In this document: in pieces, positions 27,521 to 37,189 of the stretch
Numbering within the stretch: position 1 is the first letter of the stretch
Layout of the letters: every line of letters begins with the position of its first letter
DNA from: Photobacterium angustum
GTDB taxonomy: Bacteria > Pseudomonadota > Gammaproteobacteria > Enterobacterales > Vibrionaceae
Length of the DNA: 64,000 nucleotides
Reading direction: 5' to 3'
Assembly: GCF_002954615.1 (NCBI RefSeq)
Contig: NZ_MSCJ01000001.1
Location: 372,001 to 436,000 of the forward strand
Notes under the pieces: generated by a model
Databases searched by the model: none
What the model saw: only the letters and a program-made list of their open reading frames with translations
What the model was told of the DNA's origin: nothing
Position numbers and translations under genes: made by a program

Positions 27521-27545
27521 ATTATATATCAGCATTATATATCAG
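27521..27545. repeat. Short tandem repeat in the yfcH-yfcE gap
   Basis: ATTATATATCAG occurs twice at a 13-base period. It is AT-rich and may be part of a promoter or chance. The remainder of the 269-base gap holds the divergent promoters, not resolved further. Confidence 0.35.
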
Positions 27546-27736
27546 TTAAATTATCAGTATAACGAGTCACTTAAAAACCATTTTATTAATATTGTGACGT
27601 AAGCGAATTATCACGAGCATTATGTACACATAAGCACTTGATTGCATTTAATGGTGAGATGTCAGTATCGCTAACATGGTAATTTGATGAGACAGCGAGT
27701 AGACTTCGAGCGTGTATTTATGACTGGTTTTTGATA

Positions 27737-28282
27737 ATGAAACTCTTTTTTGCCTCTGATATTCATGGCTCTTTGGCTAGTGCTGAAAAGATGATTACAG
27801 CGTTTGAACAAAGTGGTGCAGAGCACTTAATTCTGTTGGGTGATATTTTAAATCATGGCCCGCGTAATCCATTGCCTGAAGGTTACGATCCTATCAAGGT
27901 ATCTGAGCTGTTAAATCGCTTCGGCGATCGTATTACGGCTGTACGTGGTAACTGCGACAGTGAAGTAGACCAAATGCTACTTGAGTTCCCTATTATGGCT
28001 GATTACAACCTTGTGTTATTGCCAACAGGACAGCGTTTATTTTTAACTCATGGTCACTTGTATAACGCCAATAAACATCCTCGTTTACGTGCTGGTGATG
28101 TGATTGTATCGGGTCATACTCATATTCCTGTTGCAGAAGCAAAAGATGAGCTATTTGTGTTTAACCCAGGCTCTGTCGCGATTCCTCGTAATGGTTTACC
28201 TGCAAGTTATGGCTTATTAGATGGTAATCAGCTATCTGTGATCAGCTTTGACGGTGAAGTACTGGTTCAAACCCAGATCTAA
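27737..28282 (+). CDS. yfcE: Metallophosphoesterase YfcE
   Basis: A 181-residue calcineurin-like phosphodiesterase. Metal motifs occur in order: DIHGS (about 9-13), GDILNHG, GNCD, THGH and SGHTH. In E. coli YfcE hydrolyses phosphodiester substrates with manganese. The ATG at 27737 gives MKLFFASDIHGS; a TTG two codons earlier is rejected. It converges with the SelW-like gene across a long terminator stem. Confidence 0.95.
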   Translation: MKLFFASDIHGSLASAEKMITAFEQSGAEHLILLGDILNHGPRNPLPEGYDPIKVSELLNRFGDRITAVRGNCDSEVDQMLLEFPIMADYNLVLLPTGQRLFLTHGHLYNANKHPRLRAGDVIVSGHTHIPVAEAKDELFVFNPGSVAIPRNGLPASYGLLDGNQLSVISFDGEVLVQTQI

Positions 28283-28300
28283 TTCGCAAATAGATAAAAG

Positions 28301-28372
28301 TAACGCCCTGAATACATCTCTCTGGTTTTAAGCGCAAAGCCACTTAATAGAGAGAGCACATTCAGGGCGTTA
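28301..28372. terminator. Long bidirectional stem-loop between yfcE and the SelW-like gene
   Basis: TAACGCCCTGAAT (28301-28313) pairs with ATTCAGGGCGTTA (28360-28372), and an inner CTCTCT/AGAGAG pairing extends the stem. It lies between convergent genes. Confidence 0.75.
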
Positions 28373-28398
28373 TTGTATTTAGAGTTAGGTATTATCGT

Positions 28399-28686
28399 TT
28401 ATGACTTACTATGTCGATCTACGTGGCCTAAATCGCGCTCTGGGTCGATAACATCACGAATACGTTGCTTTAGCTGTTTCGCATCTGGAAAGCCACCATC
28501 GGCTTTACGTTCCCAAATCAGCTGACCATTACAGTGAACTTCAAAACGACCACCTGTGTCAGGGTGAAGGCTGATGGTTTGGATTTCTTCACTGAAGGTA
28601 TGCAGTAGCTCTTGGGTCATCCATGTAGAGCGTAGCATCCAATTACATTGACGACAGTAGTAGATATCAATGATCGCTTTATCCAT
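28399..28686 (-). CDS. SelW/Rdx-family selenoprotein-like thioredoxin fold protein
   Basis: A 95-residue protein with the Rdx-family hallmark CxxC near the N-terminus (Cys11 and Cys14 in YYCRQCNWM), followed by SLHPDTGGRFEV and the loop KADGGFPDAKQLKQRIRD. SelW-type proteins have a thioredoxin-like fold and probably redox roles. It uses cysteine and not selenocysteine. A TAAGGAG ribosome site precedes the ATG. It lies 24 bases downstream of a TauE-type permease on the same strand, so they may be cotranscribed. Confidence 0.85.
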   Translation of the reverse strand: MDKAIIDIYYCRQCNWMLRSTWMTQELLHTFSEEIQTISLHPDTGGRFEVHCNGQLIWERKADGGFPDAKQLKQRIRDVIDPERDLGHVDRHSKS

Positions 28687-28710
28687 GAAATACTCCTTAA
28701 ATAGCCTGGA

Positions 28711-29475
28711 CTAGAAAGCTGAAAAAAGTAACTTAAAGCCAATAATAAAAGTTAGGGCTTCAAAGCAACGTTTAATGAGTTGATTACTTTTTTGATGAGC
28801 AAGGTGCGCCCCTAAGTAACCACCCAGTAATGAACCGAGTAATAATATGGGGATCCAAGGCCAGTAAATCGGTGCGCCTGCTTGGTAAATTGCTACAGCA
28901 CCAATTCCATTCCAAAATAGCCCAACGCTCACCAAGGTTAGTGCCACCGCTTGTTTGTAGTTAAAACCAAACCAACGGATCAAAAATAAGGTAACAAATA
29001 GCCCTGTTCCGGCGGTAAGTGAGCCGTTTAATACCCCAATAATGGCTAAGCCTAGCCCACCAACGATCATCCCTTTTATGTCGCGATGAATAGCGTTTTC
29101 ATTTTGTCCTAGTTCTTTTTTCATCATTGAATAAATACCAAGACTGAGTATTAGCATACCGAGTGCAGCCTCAGCGATATTTTCAGGAAAAGAGAGGATC
29201 AGGTTTGCGCCAATAATCACACCTATTGCGCCAGTAAGGATCACATAGAGCGTAAATTTCAACGACAGTGTGCCTTGACGTAAATGTTTAATGGCTGCAC
29301 CAACACCTAATGCCACACTCGCCACTTTGTGGGTCGCAAGAGCGATGCTAAAGGGTAAGCCAAGAAAGATAAGTAGAGGAAATTGAATTAAGCCTGCGCC
29401 GCCACCAGAGAGTGATGCGAGGGTATTGGAGATCAATGAGCCAATAAATAGCCCGAGAGAGTTGAGAAAATCCAT
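28711..29475 (-). CDS. TauE/SafE-family membrane permease (YfcA-like)
   Basis: A 254-residue integral membrane protein with about seven to eight hydrophobic segments and the repeated glycine-rich motifs of the sulfite/sulfonate exporter family (SGGGAGLIQFPLLIFLG near the start; NGSLTAGTGLFVTLF in the second half). E. coli YfcA belongs to the same family and also lies near pta. The substrate is probably a small anion; the sequence does not say which. It is upstream of the SelW-like gene. Confidence 0.85.
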   Translation of the reverse strand: MDFLNSLGLFIGSLISNTLASLSGGGAGLIQFPLLIFLGLPFSIALATHKVASVALGVGAAIKHLRQGTLSLKFTLYVILTGAIGVIIGANLILSFPENIAEAALGMLILSLGIYSMMKKELGQNENAIHRDIKGMIVGGLGLAIIGVLNGSLTAGTGLFVTLFLIRWFGFNYKQAVALTLVSVGLFWNGIGAVAIYQAGAPIYWPWIPILLLGSLLGGYLGAHLAHQKSNQLIKRCFEALTFIIGFKLLFSAF

Positions 29476-29546
29476 GCTAACAGGTTGTCCTTAACCGTTA
29501 ATTAGCTTGCCAGCATAAAGGGTTAAAACACCTTATTCCAGTAATA

Positions 29547-29602
29547 AAAAACGCCCCAATACACATTTCAATAAAAATTGAAGACATGTATTGGAGCGTT
29601 TT
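29547..29602 (-). terminator. Terminator after pta
   Basis: AAAACGCCCCAATACA pairs with TGTATTGGAGCGTTTT, with an inner CAAT/ATTG pairing. On the minus strand it ends in a T run and closes the ackA-pta operon. Confidence 0.85.
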
Positions 29603-29629
29603 ATCAGTCGATTAAATAAGTATTAAAAC

Positions 29630-31777
29630 TTACTTAGCTGAAGCTTGTTCTGCCTGAATCGCAGTTAGTGCAACTGTGTAAACGATATCGTCTACTAGTG
29701 CGCCACGAGAAAGGTCGTTAACTGGCTTACGCATGCCCTGAAGCATTGGACCGATAGATACTAGATCTGCTGAACGCTGTACCGCTTTGTATGTTGTGTT
29801 ACCAGTGTTTAGGTCTGGGAATACAAATACAGTTGCTTTACCTGCTACTGGAGAGTTAGGTGCTTTAGAAGCAGCTACGTTTTCCATGATTGCAGCATCG
29901 TACTGAAGAGGACCATCGATCACTAGATCTGGACGTTTCTCTTGAGCGATCTTCGTTGCTTCACGTACTTTATCTACGTCTGCACCCTTACCAGATTCAC
30001 CAGTAGAGTAAGAGATCATAGCAACACGTGGGTCGATACCAAATGCTTTTGCAGAATCTGCAGATTGGATAGCGATTTCAGCTAGTTGCTCAGCTGTTGG
30101 ATCTGGGTTGATCGCACAGTCACCGTAAACCAATACTTGGTCTGGTAGTAGCATGAAGAATACAGAAGATACGATAGATGCATCTGGTGCAGTCTTGATG
30201 ATTTGGAACGGAGGAACGATAGTGTTTGCAGTTGTGTGAACTGCACCAGAAACTAGACCGTCAACTTCGTCGTTCTCAAGCATCATTGTGCCTAGGAATA
30301 CTGAATCTTGTAGCTTCTCACGAGCAACAACGTCAGTCATACCTTTCGCGCCACGTAACTCAACTAAACGAGCAACGTAGTTTTCACGTACTTCGTCAGA
30401 GTTGATGATTGTTACGCCAGCACCAAGAACTACGCCTTGTTGCTCAGCAACGCGACGGATTTCATCAGGGTTACCTAGAAGCACACATTCCGCGATACCG
30501 CGCTCAGCACAGATAGCCGCAGCTTTAACTGTACGTGGCTCGTCACCTTCAGGAAGAACAATACGCTTAGCCGCTTTACGAGCTAGCTCAGTTAGCTGGT
30601 AACGGAATGCTGGTGGGCTTAGGCGACGCTCACGGTTTGAACCTTCAGTTAGAGATTCAATCCAGTTACCGTCGATGTGGCTTGCCATGTACTCGTTAAC
30701 TAGCTCTACACGCTCTTTATCGTCTGCAGGTACTTCTAGTGTGAAGCTCTGTAGATTTAGAGAAGTCTGCCAAGTGTTACCTTGAGCAGTCATTACTGGA
30801 AGACCAGTAGCGAATGCGCGCTCACATAGATCCATAACAGGTTTTGGTAGGTCGTAACCACCTGTTAGAAGTAGTGCACCTAGCTCTACGCCGTTCATTG
30901 CTGCAAGACATGCTGCAACGATTACGTCTGGACGGTCAGCTGAAGTTACTAGTAGTGAACCTGGACGGAAGTGCTCAACCATATTAGGGATAGAGCGTGC
31001 ACAGAAAGTGATGCTCTTAATACGACGAGTTTCGATGTCACCTGCATTGATAATTTCAGCATTTAGGTGCTGAGCAATATCAGTTGCACGTGTAGCGATT
31101 AGCTCTGCGCTCCAAGGTGCACAACCTAGTACACGAATTGGGCTTGAGTTGAACACTTGCATGATTTCAACATTTGAAGGAACAGTACCTTCTGCGTCAT
31201 CAAAGATCTCAGAAAGATCTGGACGCGTACGGCCTTCAGCATCAACTGGTGCGTTAAGTTTGTTAACGATAACACCAGAGATTTGCTTGTTCTTGATACC
31301 ACCGAAGTTAGAACATGCAACTTCGATACGCTCTTTAAGTTGAGCTGGGTTATCAGTACCTGGAGATACAACGAACACGATTTCAGCATCTAGCGTTTTT
31401 GCAATTTCAAAGTTGATTTGGTTTGCAAAAGGGTGCTTACGAGTAGCAACTAGACCTTCGATTAGCGTTACGTCAGCATCTGCTGTTGCTGCTTTAAAGC
31501 GTGCAACAATGTCTTCTAGAAGAACATCAGTTTTGTCGTTACGGATCAATTCTTCAGCGCTTGCCATTGAGAATGACTCAGCAATTTTCATATCGCTGTT
31601 AGCACTAATAATTGTTGTTGTTAGATCTGGCTGATCGCCACCTTTACGCGGTTGCGCAATAGGCTTAAAGAAAGAAACGCGAACGCCTTTGCGTTCCATT
31701 GCACGAAGTACACCAAGGCTAACACTTGTTAGACCAACGCCAGCGCCAACTGGAACAAGCATAATAGTACGGGACAC
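29630..31777 (-). CDS. pta: Phosphate acetyltransferase Pta
   Basis: Converts acetyl-CoA and phosphate to acetyl-phosphate and CoA. It is the long three-domain form (715 residues): an N-terminal P-loop-like domain ([17 protein letters not shown]), a middle DRTGG domain, and the C-terminal catalytic PTA domain ([34 protein letters not shown]). The start is GTG with GAGGAA upstream. It follows ackA with a 154-base gap that holds a hairpin. With AckA it makes ATP from acetyl-CoA produced by PflB. Confidence 0.98.
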   Translation of the reverse strand: MSRTIMLVPVGAGVGLTSVSLGVLRAMERKGVRVSFFKPIAQPRKGGDQPDLTTTIISANSDMKIAESFSMASAEELIRNDKTDVLLEDIVARFKAATADADVTLIEGLVATRKHPFANQINFEIAKTLDAEIVFVVSPGTDNPAQLKERIEVACSNFGGIKNKQISGVIVNKLNAPVDAEGRTRPDLSEIFDDAEGTVPSNVEIMQVFNSSPIRVLGCAPWSAELIATRATDIAQHLNAEIINAGDIETRRIKSITFCARSIPNMVEHFRPGSLLVTSADRPDVIVAACLAAMNGVELGALLLTGGYDLPKPVMDLCERAFATGLPVMTAQGNTWQTSLNLQSFTLEVPADDKERVELVNEYMASHIDGNWIESLTEGSNRERRLSPPAFRYQLTELARKAAKRIVLPEGDEPRTVKAAAICAERGIAECVLLGNPDEIRRVAEQQGVVLGAGVTIINSDEVRENYVARLVELRGAKGMTDVVAREKLQDSVFLGTMMLENDEVDGLVSGAVHTTANTIVPPFQIIKTAPDASIVSSVFFMLLPDQVLVYGDCAINPDPTAEQLAEIAIQSADSAKAFGIDPRVAMISYSTGESGKGADVDKVREATKIAQEKRPDLVIDGPLQYDAAIMENVAASKAPNSPVAGKATVFVFPDLNTGNTTYKAVQRSADLVSIGPMLQGMRKPVNDLSRGALVDDIVYTVALTAIQAEQASAK

Positions 31778-31891
31778 TATGAATTCCTCAAACTATTGAA
31801 TGATAAAGCACTGTTCAATAACAATTCATTTTAATTAGTAGAATAACTATAGAACAATACCACATGAGAACATGACGGGATGTCATGAAGA

Positions 31892-31916
31892 AACGGCTGA
31901 CTTAAAGCCAGCCGTT
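31892..31916 (-). terminator. Hairpin between ackA and pta
   Basis: AACGGCTG / CAGCCGTT form a perfect 8-bp stem just past the ackA stop. The minus-strand tail is only moderately T-rich, so it may be a partial terminator or mRNA stabiliser lowering pta relative to ackA. Confidence 0.55.
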
Positions 31917-31931
31917 AGGATAATCGTTAGA

Positions 31932-33128
31932 TTAGATTTCAGCTAGAAGCGCTGTATCTTCTGCGATTACTAACTCTTCGTTAGTAGAAACAACCATTGC
32001 AGGGATGCGGCTGTTTGCAGAAGTGATAACACCTTCGTTACCGAAGCGTGCTTTAAGGTTTGCTTCGCTGTCTACTTCGATACCGAAGATAGATAGGCGC
32101 TTAAGTACTTCTTCACGGATAGGAGCAGAGTTCTCACCGATGCCGCCTGTGAATACGATAGCGTCTAGACGACCGTCCATATTTGCTGCGTAGCTAGCTA
32201 CGTACTTAGCAAGACGGTGACAGAATGCGTTCATTGCACGCGTTGCTTCTTCTTTAACGCCGTAGTTTTCTTCAACGAAACGACAGTCAGAAGTCACACC
32301 AGTTAGACCTAGTAGGCCAGACTCTTTAGTGAACATAGTGTTGATTTCAGCAACGCTCATACCTAGACGATCGTGTAGGTGGAACATAACTGCTGGGTCA
32401 AGGTCACCACAACGTGTACCCATTACTAGACCTTCAAGAGGAGTTAGACCCATAGAGATATCTACAGATTTACCGCCTTTGATTGCACATACAGATGCGC
32501 CGTTACCTAGGTGACAGTTGATGATGTTTAGCTCATCAAGAGGCTTGTCTAGAAGTTTCGCTGTTTCACGAGCGATGAAACGGTGAGAAGTACCGTGTGC
32601 GCCGTAGCGACGGATACCGTTTTCTTTGTATAGGTTGTAAGGGATAGCGTATAGGAATGCTTCTTCAGGCATAGTCTGGTGGAAAGCAGTGTCGAATACA
32701 GCTACGTTCTTAAGATCAGCGAAGTTGTGTTTAGCAGCTTCGATACCAACAACGTGTGCAGGGTTGTGTAGTGGTGCGAAATCAGACGCATCTACGATAC
32801 CTTGAAGAACAACATCGTCGATTAAAGCTGAAGCAGAGAACTGCTCGCCACCGTGTACGATACGGTGACCGATAGCGCCTAGGTTCTCTTTAAGTTCAGG
32901 CTTAGAAGCAAGGATAGTATCAACCATGAATGCTAGAGCTTCTTCGTGAGCCGCGCCTTCACCTAGTTGTGCTTCGTGCTTGCCATCAAGTTTCCACTTG
33001 ATGCGTGCTTCAGGAAGACCTAGACATTCTGCTAGACCTGAAAGGTGTTCGTCACCTGATACAGGATCGATGATTGCGAACTTAAGAGATGAACTACCGC
33101 AGTTTAGAACTAAAACCAGCTTAGACAT
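31932..33128 (-). CDS. ackA: Acetate kinase AckA
   Basis: Converts acetyl-phosphate and ADP to acetate and ATP. It has 398 residues and the ASKHA fold; motifs are [14 protein letters not shown] at the start, [32 protein letters not shown] and FTGGIGENS. It is first in ackA-pta on the minus strand and diverges from yfbV, as in E. coli. Confidence 0.98.
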   Translation of the reverse strand: MSKLVLVLNCGSSSLKFAIIDPVSGDEHLSGLAECLGLPEARIKWKLDGKHEAQLGEGAAHEEALAFMVDTILASKPELKENLGAIGHRIVHGGEQFSASALIDDVVLQGIVDASDFAPLHNPAHVVGIEAAKHNFADLKNVAVFDTAFHQTMPEEAFLYAIPYNLYKENGIRRYGAHGTSHRFIARETAKLLDKPLDELNIINCHLGNGASVCAIKGGKSVDISMGLTPLEGLVMGTRCGDLDPAVMFHLHDRLGMSVAEINTMFTKESGLLGLTGVTSDCRFVEENYGVKEEATRAMNAFCHRLAKYVASYAANMDGRLDAIVFTGGIGENSAPIREEVLKRLSIFGIEVDSEANLKARFGNEGVITSANSRIPAMVVSTNEELVIAEDTALLAEI

Positions 33129-33463
33129 GAGAGTGACTACCTATAATCTGTCTGAAAGTTGATATTCATTTTTGAATAAAAAAGTACCCATAGAATAGAC
33201 GATGATATATTTATCGGTCTAGTCAGGGTGAAATTCGTGCTCATTCTTGAGTATTTGAATTGAGTTGCCTGCAATTCTGGTTCATCCTTGAGGGTGCCTA
33301 ACTTGCAGTTAATACCATTAACAGCAACAATTACCTTTAGGCGTGCTTAGGATAGCGATTGTTAAGCAATATAACAAAAACATTTTTAGATAAATTTAAT
33401 TTTAATCAAGTTTATTGCTTAAAAATTTTAAAAATTATATTTTTTTTTGATAAATGGTGCTTT
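33129..33463. other. Divergent promoter region between ackA and yfbV
   Basis: AT-rich 335 bases. CATTCTTGAG and CATCCTTGAG are near-repeats about 50 bases apart. Half-sites resembling FNR or ArcA targets occur, but none makes a full consensus. The upstream extension of the yfbV frame (from 33359) is AT-rich with no family support. Confidence 0.4.
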
Positions 33464-33913
33464 ATGACTCAACAAACAAAGTGGAAGTATTTCCAAGACG
33501 GTCAGCATTACATGAGCACATGGCCAATGCGTAAAGAGTTGGCTGCTGTTTTTCCTGAACATCGCTATATCAAAGCAACAAAGTTTGCCACGAAGGTGAT
33601 GCCGGCCGTCGCTGCTATTAGTATTTTGACCCAAATGGTATTTCATAATTATGCAGGCATGCCGCAAGCTGTTGCTATTGCGTTATTGGCGTTATCGATG
33701 CCATTACAAGGTTTATGGTGGCTAGGAAAACGAAGCCAAACTGTACTCCCACCATCACTGGCGAAATGGTACAGCGAGATCCACCAGAAAATTGTCAGTG
33801 AAGGTTATGCGATGCAACCGAAAAAATCACAACCTCGCTACCAAGAACTTGCTGATGTACTCAGCCGCGCATTTAAGCAATTAGACCGTAGTTCATTAGA
33901 GCGCTGGTTCTAA
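33464..33913 (+). CDS. yfbV: UPF0208 membrane protein YfbV
   Basis: A 149-residue inner-membrane protein. In E. coli YfbV helps insulate the replication terminus macrodomain. The ATG at 33464 starts [18 protein letters not shown]; two transmembrane helices (about 45-62 and 68-86) precede a soluble C-terminal segment ending SSLERWF. It diverges from ackA as in E. coli. Confidence 0.92.
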   Translation: MTQQTKWKYFQDGQHYMSTWPMRKELAAVFPEHRYIKATKFATKVMPAVAAISILTQMVFHNYAGMPQAVAIALLALSMPLQGLWWLGKRSQTVLPPSLAKWYSEIHQKIVSEGYAMQPKKSQPRYQELADVLSRAFKQLDRSSLERWF

Positions 33914-33929
33914 TTTAGAGGTATTAAAC

Positions 33930-33962
33930 GAAAAAAAGCAGCTTAATGAGCTGCTTTTTTTC
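33930..33962 (+). terminator. Terminator after yfbV
   Basis: GAAAAAAAGCAGCT / AGCTGCTTTTTTTC arms pair perfectly around a five-base loop, with a long T run. Confidence 0.88.
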
Positions 33963-34316
33963 GTTAAATATTTCACAGATATTTTTCTATATATTTCGTC
34001 ATTCTTTAACGTGAGATCTCATCTTATATAGCGATGCAGCTTTCTGTGCGTATTACTTTGTATTTAAAGCGACAGTTAACAAAGATCGATATATTTATTT
34101 CTCTTAACCTACAGGGGGAAAACAACCAGGGGGAAAACAACGCTTAAATATGTCGCTTCTGAGTTGTAATTTGATTTAACTTGTTGAATTTAAATCTTTT
34201 TTATGGTCTTTTTCTTTTTGTGTTATAGCAATATAAGTTTTATATCGCTTTTTAAATATGTTTTAAATAAATGGTTATTTAAATTTCATGATATTTGAAG
34301 GTTTGTTCTTTTTATA
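33963..34316. other. AT-rich intergenic region with a 15-base tandem repeat
   Basis: No coding frame of note. It contains the perfect tandem repeat described separately and is otherwise unmarked. Confidence 0.4.
34112..34141. repeat. Perfect 15-base tandem duplication
   Basis: CAGGGGGAAAACAAC occurs twice back to back. The G5 run stands out in an AT-rich gap. Likely a slippage duplication. Confidence 0.7.
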
Positions 34317-34342
34317 AAAAAGAGCCACCTTAGTGACTCTTT
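34317..34342 (-). terminator. Terminator after the DUF6172-like gene
   Basis: AAAAGAG/CTCTTTT arms with an inner CAC/GTG pairing; on the minus strand the stem is followed by a T run. Confidence 0.75.
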
Positions 34343-34376
34343 TATAGTAAAGGATTTAACCTAAAACGTTATGTAA

Positions 34377-34685
34377 TTATTCTTCGTCGAAATCAAAATC
34401 TGGACGTTGTGCGCGTGTTGCAGGCTTTGCCAGAATTTCTAAGTATAACGATGGCAGTTCTAACTTTTCAGCTTCATCGATGTACTTGTTGATTTCTTTT
34501 ACATGAATAACTTTTGCTTCTTGCTCGGTATGACCAAACTTACAATCGAAATCCCAAAAGTCAGCGCCAGCTGGTAGTGCTTTGTTGCGCTCACGACGAA
34601 GGTATTTTTTTACTTCAAATTTCACTGCTTCAACAACGCGAGGAACAGCTTTTTTAGGGTGGGTTAAAGCAAATGTTTTTTTCAT
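34377..34685 (-). CDS. DUF6172-like conserved small protein
   Basis: A basic 102-residue protein beginning MKKTFALTHPKKAVPRVVEA and containing ADFWDFDCKFG, which I associate with the DUF6172 family of marine gammaproteobacteria; the family assignment is from memory. No signal peptide or membrane span is seen, so it is cytoplasmic. No function is known. It is a single-gene unit with its own terminator and a 448-base upstream gap. Confidence 0.75.
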   Translation of the reverse strand: MKKTFALTHPKKAVPRVVEAVKFEVKKYLRRERNKALPAGADFWDFDCKFGHTEQEAKVIHVKEINKYIDEAEKLELPSLYLEILAKPATRAQRPDFDFDEE

Positions 34686-35040
34686 GGTTTTCCTAGTTTT
34701 CTTTGGCTCAAAATTGGGAGAGCTGTATTTTTCCTATTTTACTTTAATTTGTGATGGGTAGCGATGGCAGAGATAAGATTTCATGCGTTTTTCATTTAGG
34801 GAGAGAGAGTGAAATGTCGTCGTAAAAAGTTTTTTTAAAAAAACTAACGATAAATTGCAACTAAATATCTACATGGCTGTCATATAAAATACATAGAGAA
34901 TTATTATTATCTACACTGTTTTTTCACTATGGATATTAATAAACGCTATGTTGCTACCTTTACCTATTGTTGATAGATATTGATAGGTATGCCATTCAGG
35001 TACTAGAAAGGTAGTTATGGCACTATAATATGGCTACTAA
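34686..35040. other. Upstream region of the DUF6172-like gene
   Basis: AT-rich. It must hold the promoter of the minus-strand gene at 34685, but no strong -35/-10 pair stands out. No ORF is convincing. Confidence 0.35.
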
Positions 35041-35098
35041 GAGATATAGCTGTTATCTCCCTTAAGAACCCCAACTGCTTGGCCGCCGATGGGGTTCT
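35041..35098. other. Paired hairpins downstream of chaN, possible RNA element
   Basis: Hairpin 1 is GAGATA/TATCTC (35041-35046 with 35054-35059). Hairpin 2 is AGAACCCCA/TGGGGTTCT (35065-35073 with 35090-35098) with a GC-rich 16-base loop. Neither strand shows a T run, so this is not a standard terminator. It may be the 3' end of the chaN message or a small structured RNA. Confidence 0.4.
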
Positions 35099-35133
35099 GC
35101 TCTATCTGGGCTATGGTAATTTATTACTTTAAG

Positions 35134-36096
35134 CTATTCATAACACTTCAAGTCTTTGTTTCTTTTCATCATATTCATCATTGCTTTATTCTGTTTTTCT
35201 TTTTGTACGTAACGAACCGGAAGCGGTGCCATCGTGACCTTATAATCTAGAGCACCATCAGAGAGTACTTCTGAGGTTGTTATTGGAGTGACAACTGCGA
35301 CTGTTAAGTTGGGGTTACGCGCTTTAATTCGAGAAGCAGTACCCAGTCCTTCCATTGTATGAAAACGACCTGCAACATGAATGATTTGTTTGTTTGGATG
35401 TGTGTTCAAATACGTGACCATACTTTCTGCCATAGTATCGTCCCACGCGGTTTGTGCGGCAAACATACGTAGGTTTTGCTCTTCATTGCCGTGATGCATT
35501 GAGTTTAAAAATTTGGTTTGATATGCATCTTTATTAAGAGTTAATGATTGTGCAATCCATGAACGCTCTGATGATGGCAGTTTATTTAAGTACTCAGGCC
35601 CATTTTTACTAATACAGCGAACAATACTTTTTGGCGCATTAGCGGCAATCACGTCTAAGTTATTCTGCTTAGCAAACTCAACTAGCGGACGGTAATCACT
35701 GTCGTAGTTTGGCCACGCATTGCCTTCTGATACCAATGTTCGTTCACCAATCTTACCTGCAAGATATTGATCAACAACAGCTTGTTTATCTCGGGTGAAT
35801 TGCTCCATAGATAAGGTTAATTGTGAATTTTGTTGGTATAACGCAGCAAATAATTGGCTTTGTAATAGGTGGGCTGCAGGGTGGCTATGCCATTCACCAA
35901 CTAAAATAATATCAGCATTCTTTAGCTCTGTTGCTAATTGATCGACTGTTAAGGTCTTTCCATTTGGTGATGTAATGCTGTAGTCGTATAGCGTGGTTAG
36001 GTTTGCAGAGGGTGAAGGTGTTATACCGGGAGTGTTAGATGCACAACCTGTTAAGAGTGTGGCAAGGCTAAAACTCAAAGCGAGCCATTTATTCAT
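35134..36096 (-). CDS. ChaN-like haem-binding/Tiki-superfamily lipoprotein
   Basis: A 320-residue lipoprotein: signal peptide with lipobox LLTGC (Cys18), then a ChaN/EreA-type domain with ILVGEWHSHPAAH, LSMEQFTRDKQAVVDQYL and HVAGRFHTMEGLG. ChaN of Campylobacter binds stacked haems; the fold is shared with hydrolases that use conserved Glu/His residues. It is a single-gene unit; no Fur box is visible upstream. The haem role is inferred from the family. Confidence 0.82.
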   Translation of the reverse strand: MNKWLALSFSLATLLTGCASNTPGITPSPSANLTTLYDYSITSPNGKTLTVDQLATELKNADIILVGEWHSHPAAHLLQSQLFAALYQQNSQLTLSMEQFTRDKQAVVDQYLAGKIGERTLVSEGNAWPNYDSDYRPLVEFAKQNNLDVIAANAPKSIVRCISKNGPEYLNKLPSSERSWIAQSLTLNKDAYQTKFLNSMHHGNEEQNLRMFAAQTAWDDTMAESMVTYLNTHPNKQIIHVAGRFHTMEGLGTASRIKARNPNLTVAVVTPITTSEVLSDGALDYKVTMAPLPVRYVQKEKQNKAMMNMMKRNKDLKCYE

Positions 36097-36169
36097 TATT
36101 GATATCCCTGAAAGTGAGCTTATCGATTAAAAATAAGCAAAATTCACAACAATAATCAATAATATAGTT

Positions 36170-36211
36170 AATACGAGTTATTATCAATTGCGTATGGTAA
36201 TAACTCGTATT
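36170..36211 (-). terminator. Long hairpin downstream of rlmA
   Basis: AATACGAGTTATTA and TAATAACTCGTATT are perfect 14-base arms around a 14-base loop, ten bases past the rlmA stop. The T run after the stem is poor, so termination strength is uncertain. Confidence 0.65.
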
Positions 36212-36220
36212 TACACAGTG

Positions 36221-37051
36221 CTACTGGCGGCGATATACGCGGATTGCGAAATCTGCCTCACAATGGAAATTATTGGCGTTAGCTAATTGTTGCCATACTT
36301 GCTCTGATGTTTTCCAAGCAAACGGCGTCATTTGCATCAATGCCGTAGCTTCTTCACCGCTTAATGTCATGTCGTAGTGTAGTTGCTCATCGGCAACCAA
36401 ATCAAAGCCAGGAATCGTTTCAACGGGGACATCATGAAGGCGTACACCATCATAAATTAATTCTTTTAATTGATATAAGTGGCGTGGTGCAGGGGTCACA
36501 GCAACTAAAATCCCACCGGGTTTGATGGCGCGCTCTAACTCTTCACCTTTGCATGGCGCATAAATACGTACTACACCATCAAACAATTGATCAGCAAAGG
36601 GTAAACGGTGACTTGATGCAACACAGAAATCACATTCAGGGTAACGCTTAGCAGCGTATTTCACTGCAACTTTTGAAATGTCTAAACCATGGACGGAAAG
36701 TGCAGGAAATTGTTGGCGTAGTTTTACAAATTCAGAGGTGTAGTAGCCTTCACCACAACCAATATCAAGTAGTTCAGTCGCGCCATCAGGGAGAAGTGAT
36801 GCAAGTTGTGCAATGACGGCATCACGCAGTGGTTGATAATGCTCTGTATTTAGAAATAGGCGACGAGCTTGCATCATCTCTTTATTGTCACCAGGATTTT
36901 TCGAGCTTTTATGGTGAGCAGGCATGAGATTCACATAGCCTTCTTTTGCCAAATCAAATTGGTGATTATTACAACAACGGTAGGTTTTAGGTTGTTCGCT
37001 ATGAGCGTCAAGAAGAAGCGACTCATGGCATAGAGGACATTGATAGGACAT
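36221..37051 (-). CDS. rlmA: 23S rRNA (guanine-745-N1)-methyltransferase RlmA
   Basis: A 276-residue SAM-dependent enzyme. The N-terminal zinc finger is visible (CPLC at 5-8, then CCNNHQF), followed by the Rossmann motif LLDIGCGEGYYTSEF and the later VRIYAPCKGEELERAIKPGG. It methylates N1 of G745 in 23S rRNA. It appears to be a single-gene unit on the minus strand. Confidence 0.94.
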   Translation of the reverse strand: MSYQCPLCHESLLLDAHSEQPKTYRCCNNHQFDLAKEGYVNLMPAHHKSSKNPGDNKEMMQARRLFLNTEHYQPLRDAVIAQLASLLPDGATELLDIGCGEGYYTSEFVKLRQQFPALSVHGLDISKVAVKYAAKRYPECDFCVASSHRLPFADQLFDGVVRIYAPCKGEELERAIKPGGILVAVTPAPRHLYQLKELIYDGVRLHDVPVETIPGFDLVADEQLHYDMTLSGEEATALMQMTPFAWKTSEQVWQQLANANNFHCEADFAIRVYRRQ

Positions 37052-37133
37052 AAGAGTAAACCAAAGCGGAAAAACAGCCGCTAAGTGTAATGCTTATTGT
37101 TGGTTGTCGCTAACGTATTTTTGTTCTGATAGT

Positions 37134-37157
37134 AAAAAGCCTTCGTTAGAGAAGGCT
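37134..37157 (-). terminator. Terminator after pgtA
   Basis: AGCCTTC/GAAGGCT stem with a six-base loop and a T run on the minus strand. Confidence 0.8.
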
Positions 37158-37189
37158 AATATTCAAGGAGTGTTGATGGGCAGAGCTGC

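Noticed and set aside
35065..35098. Hairpin as an ordinary rho-independent terminator for chaN
   Set aside because: The stem is strong but no T run follows on the minus strand, so it is reported as an unclassified structure.
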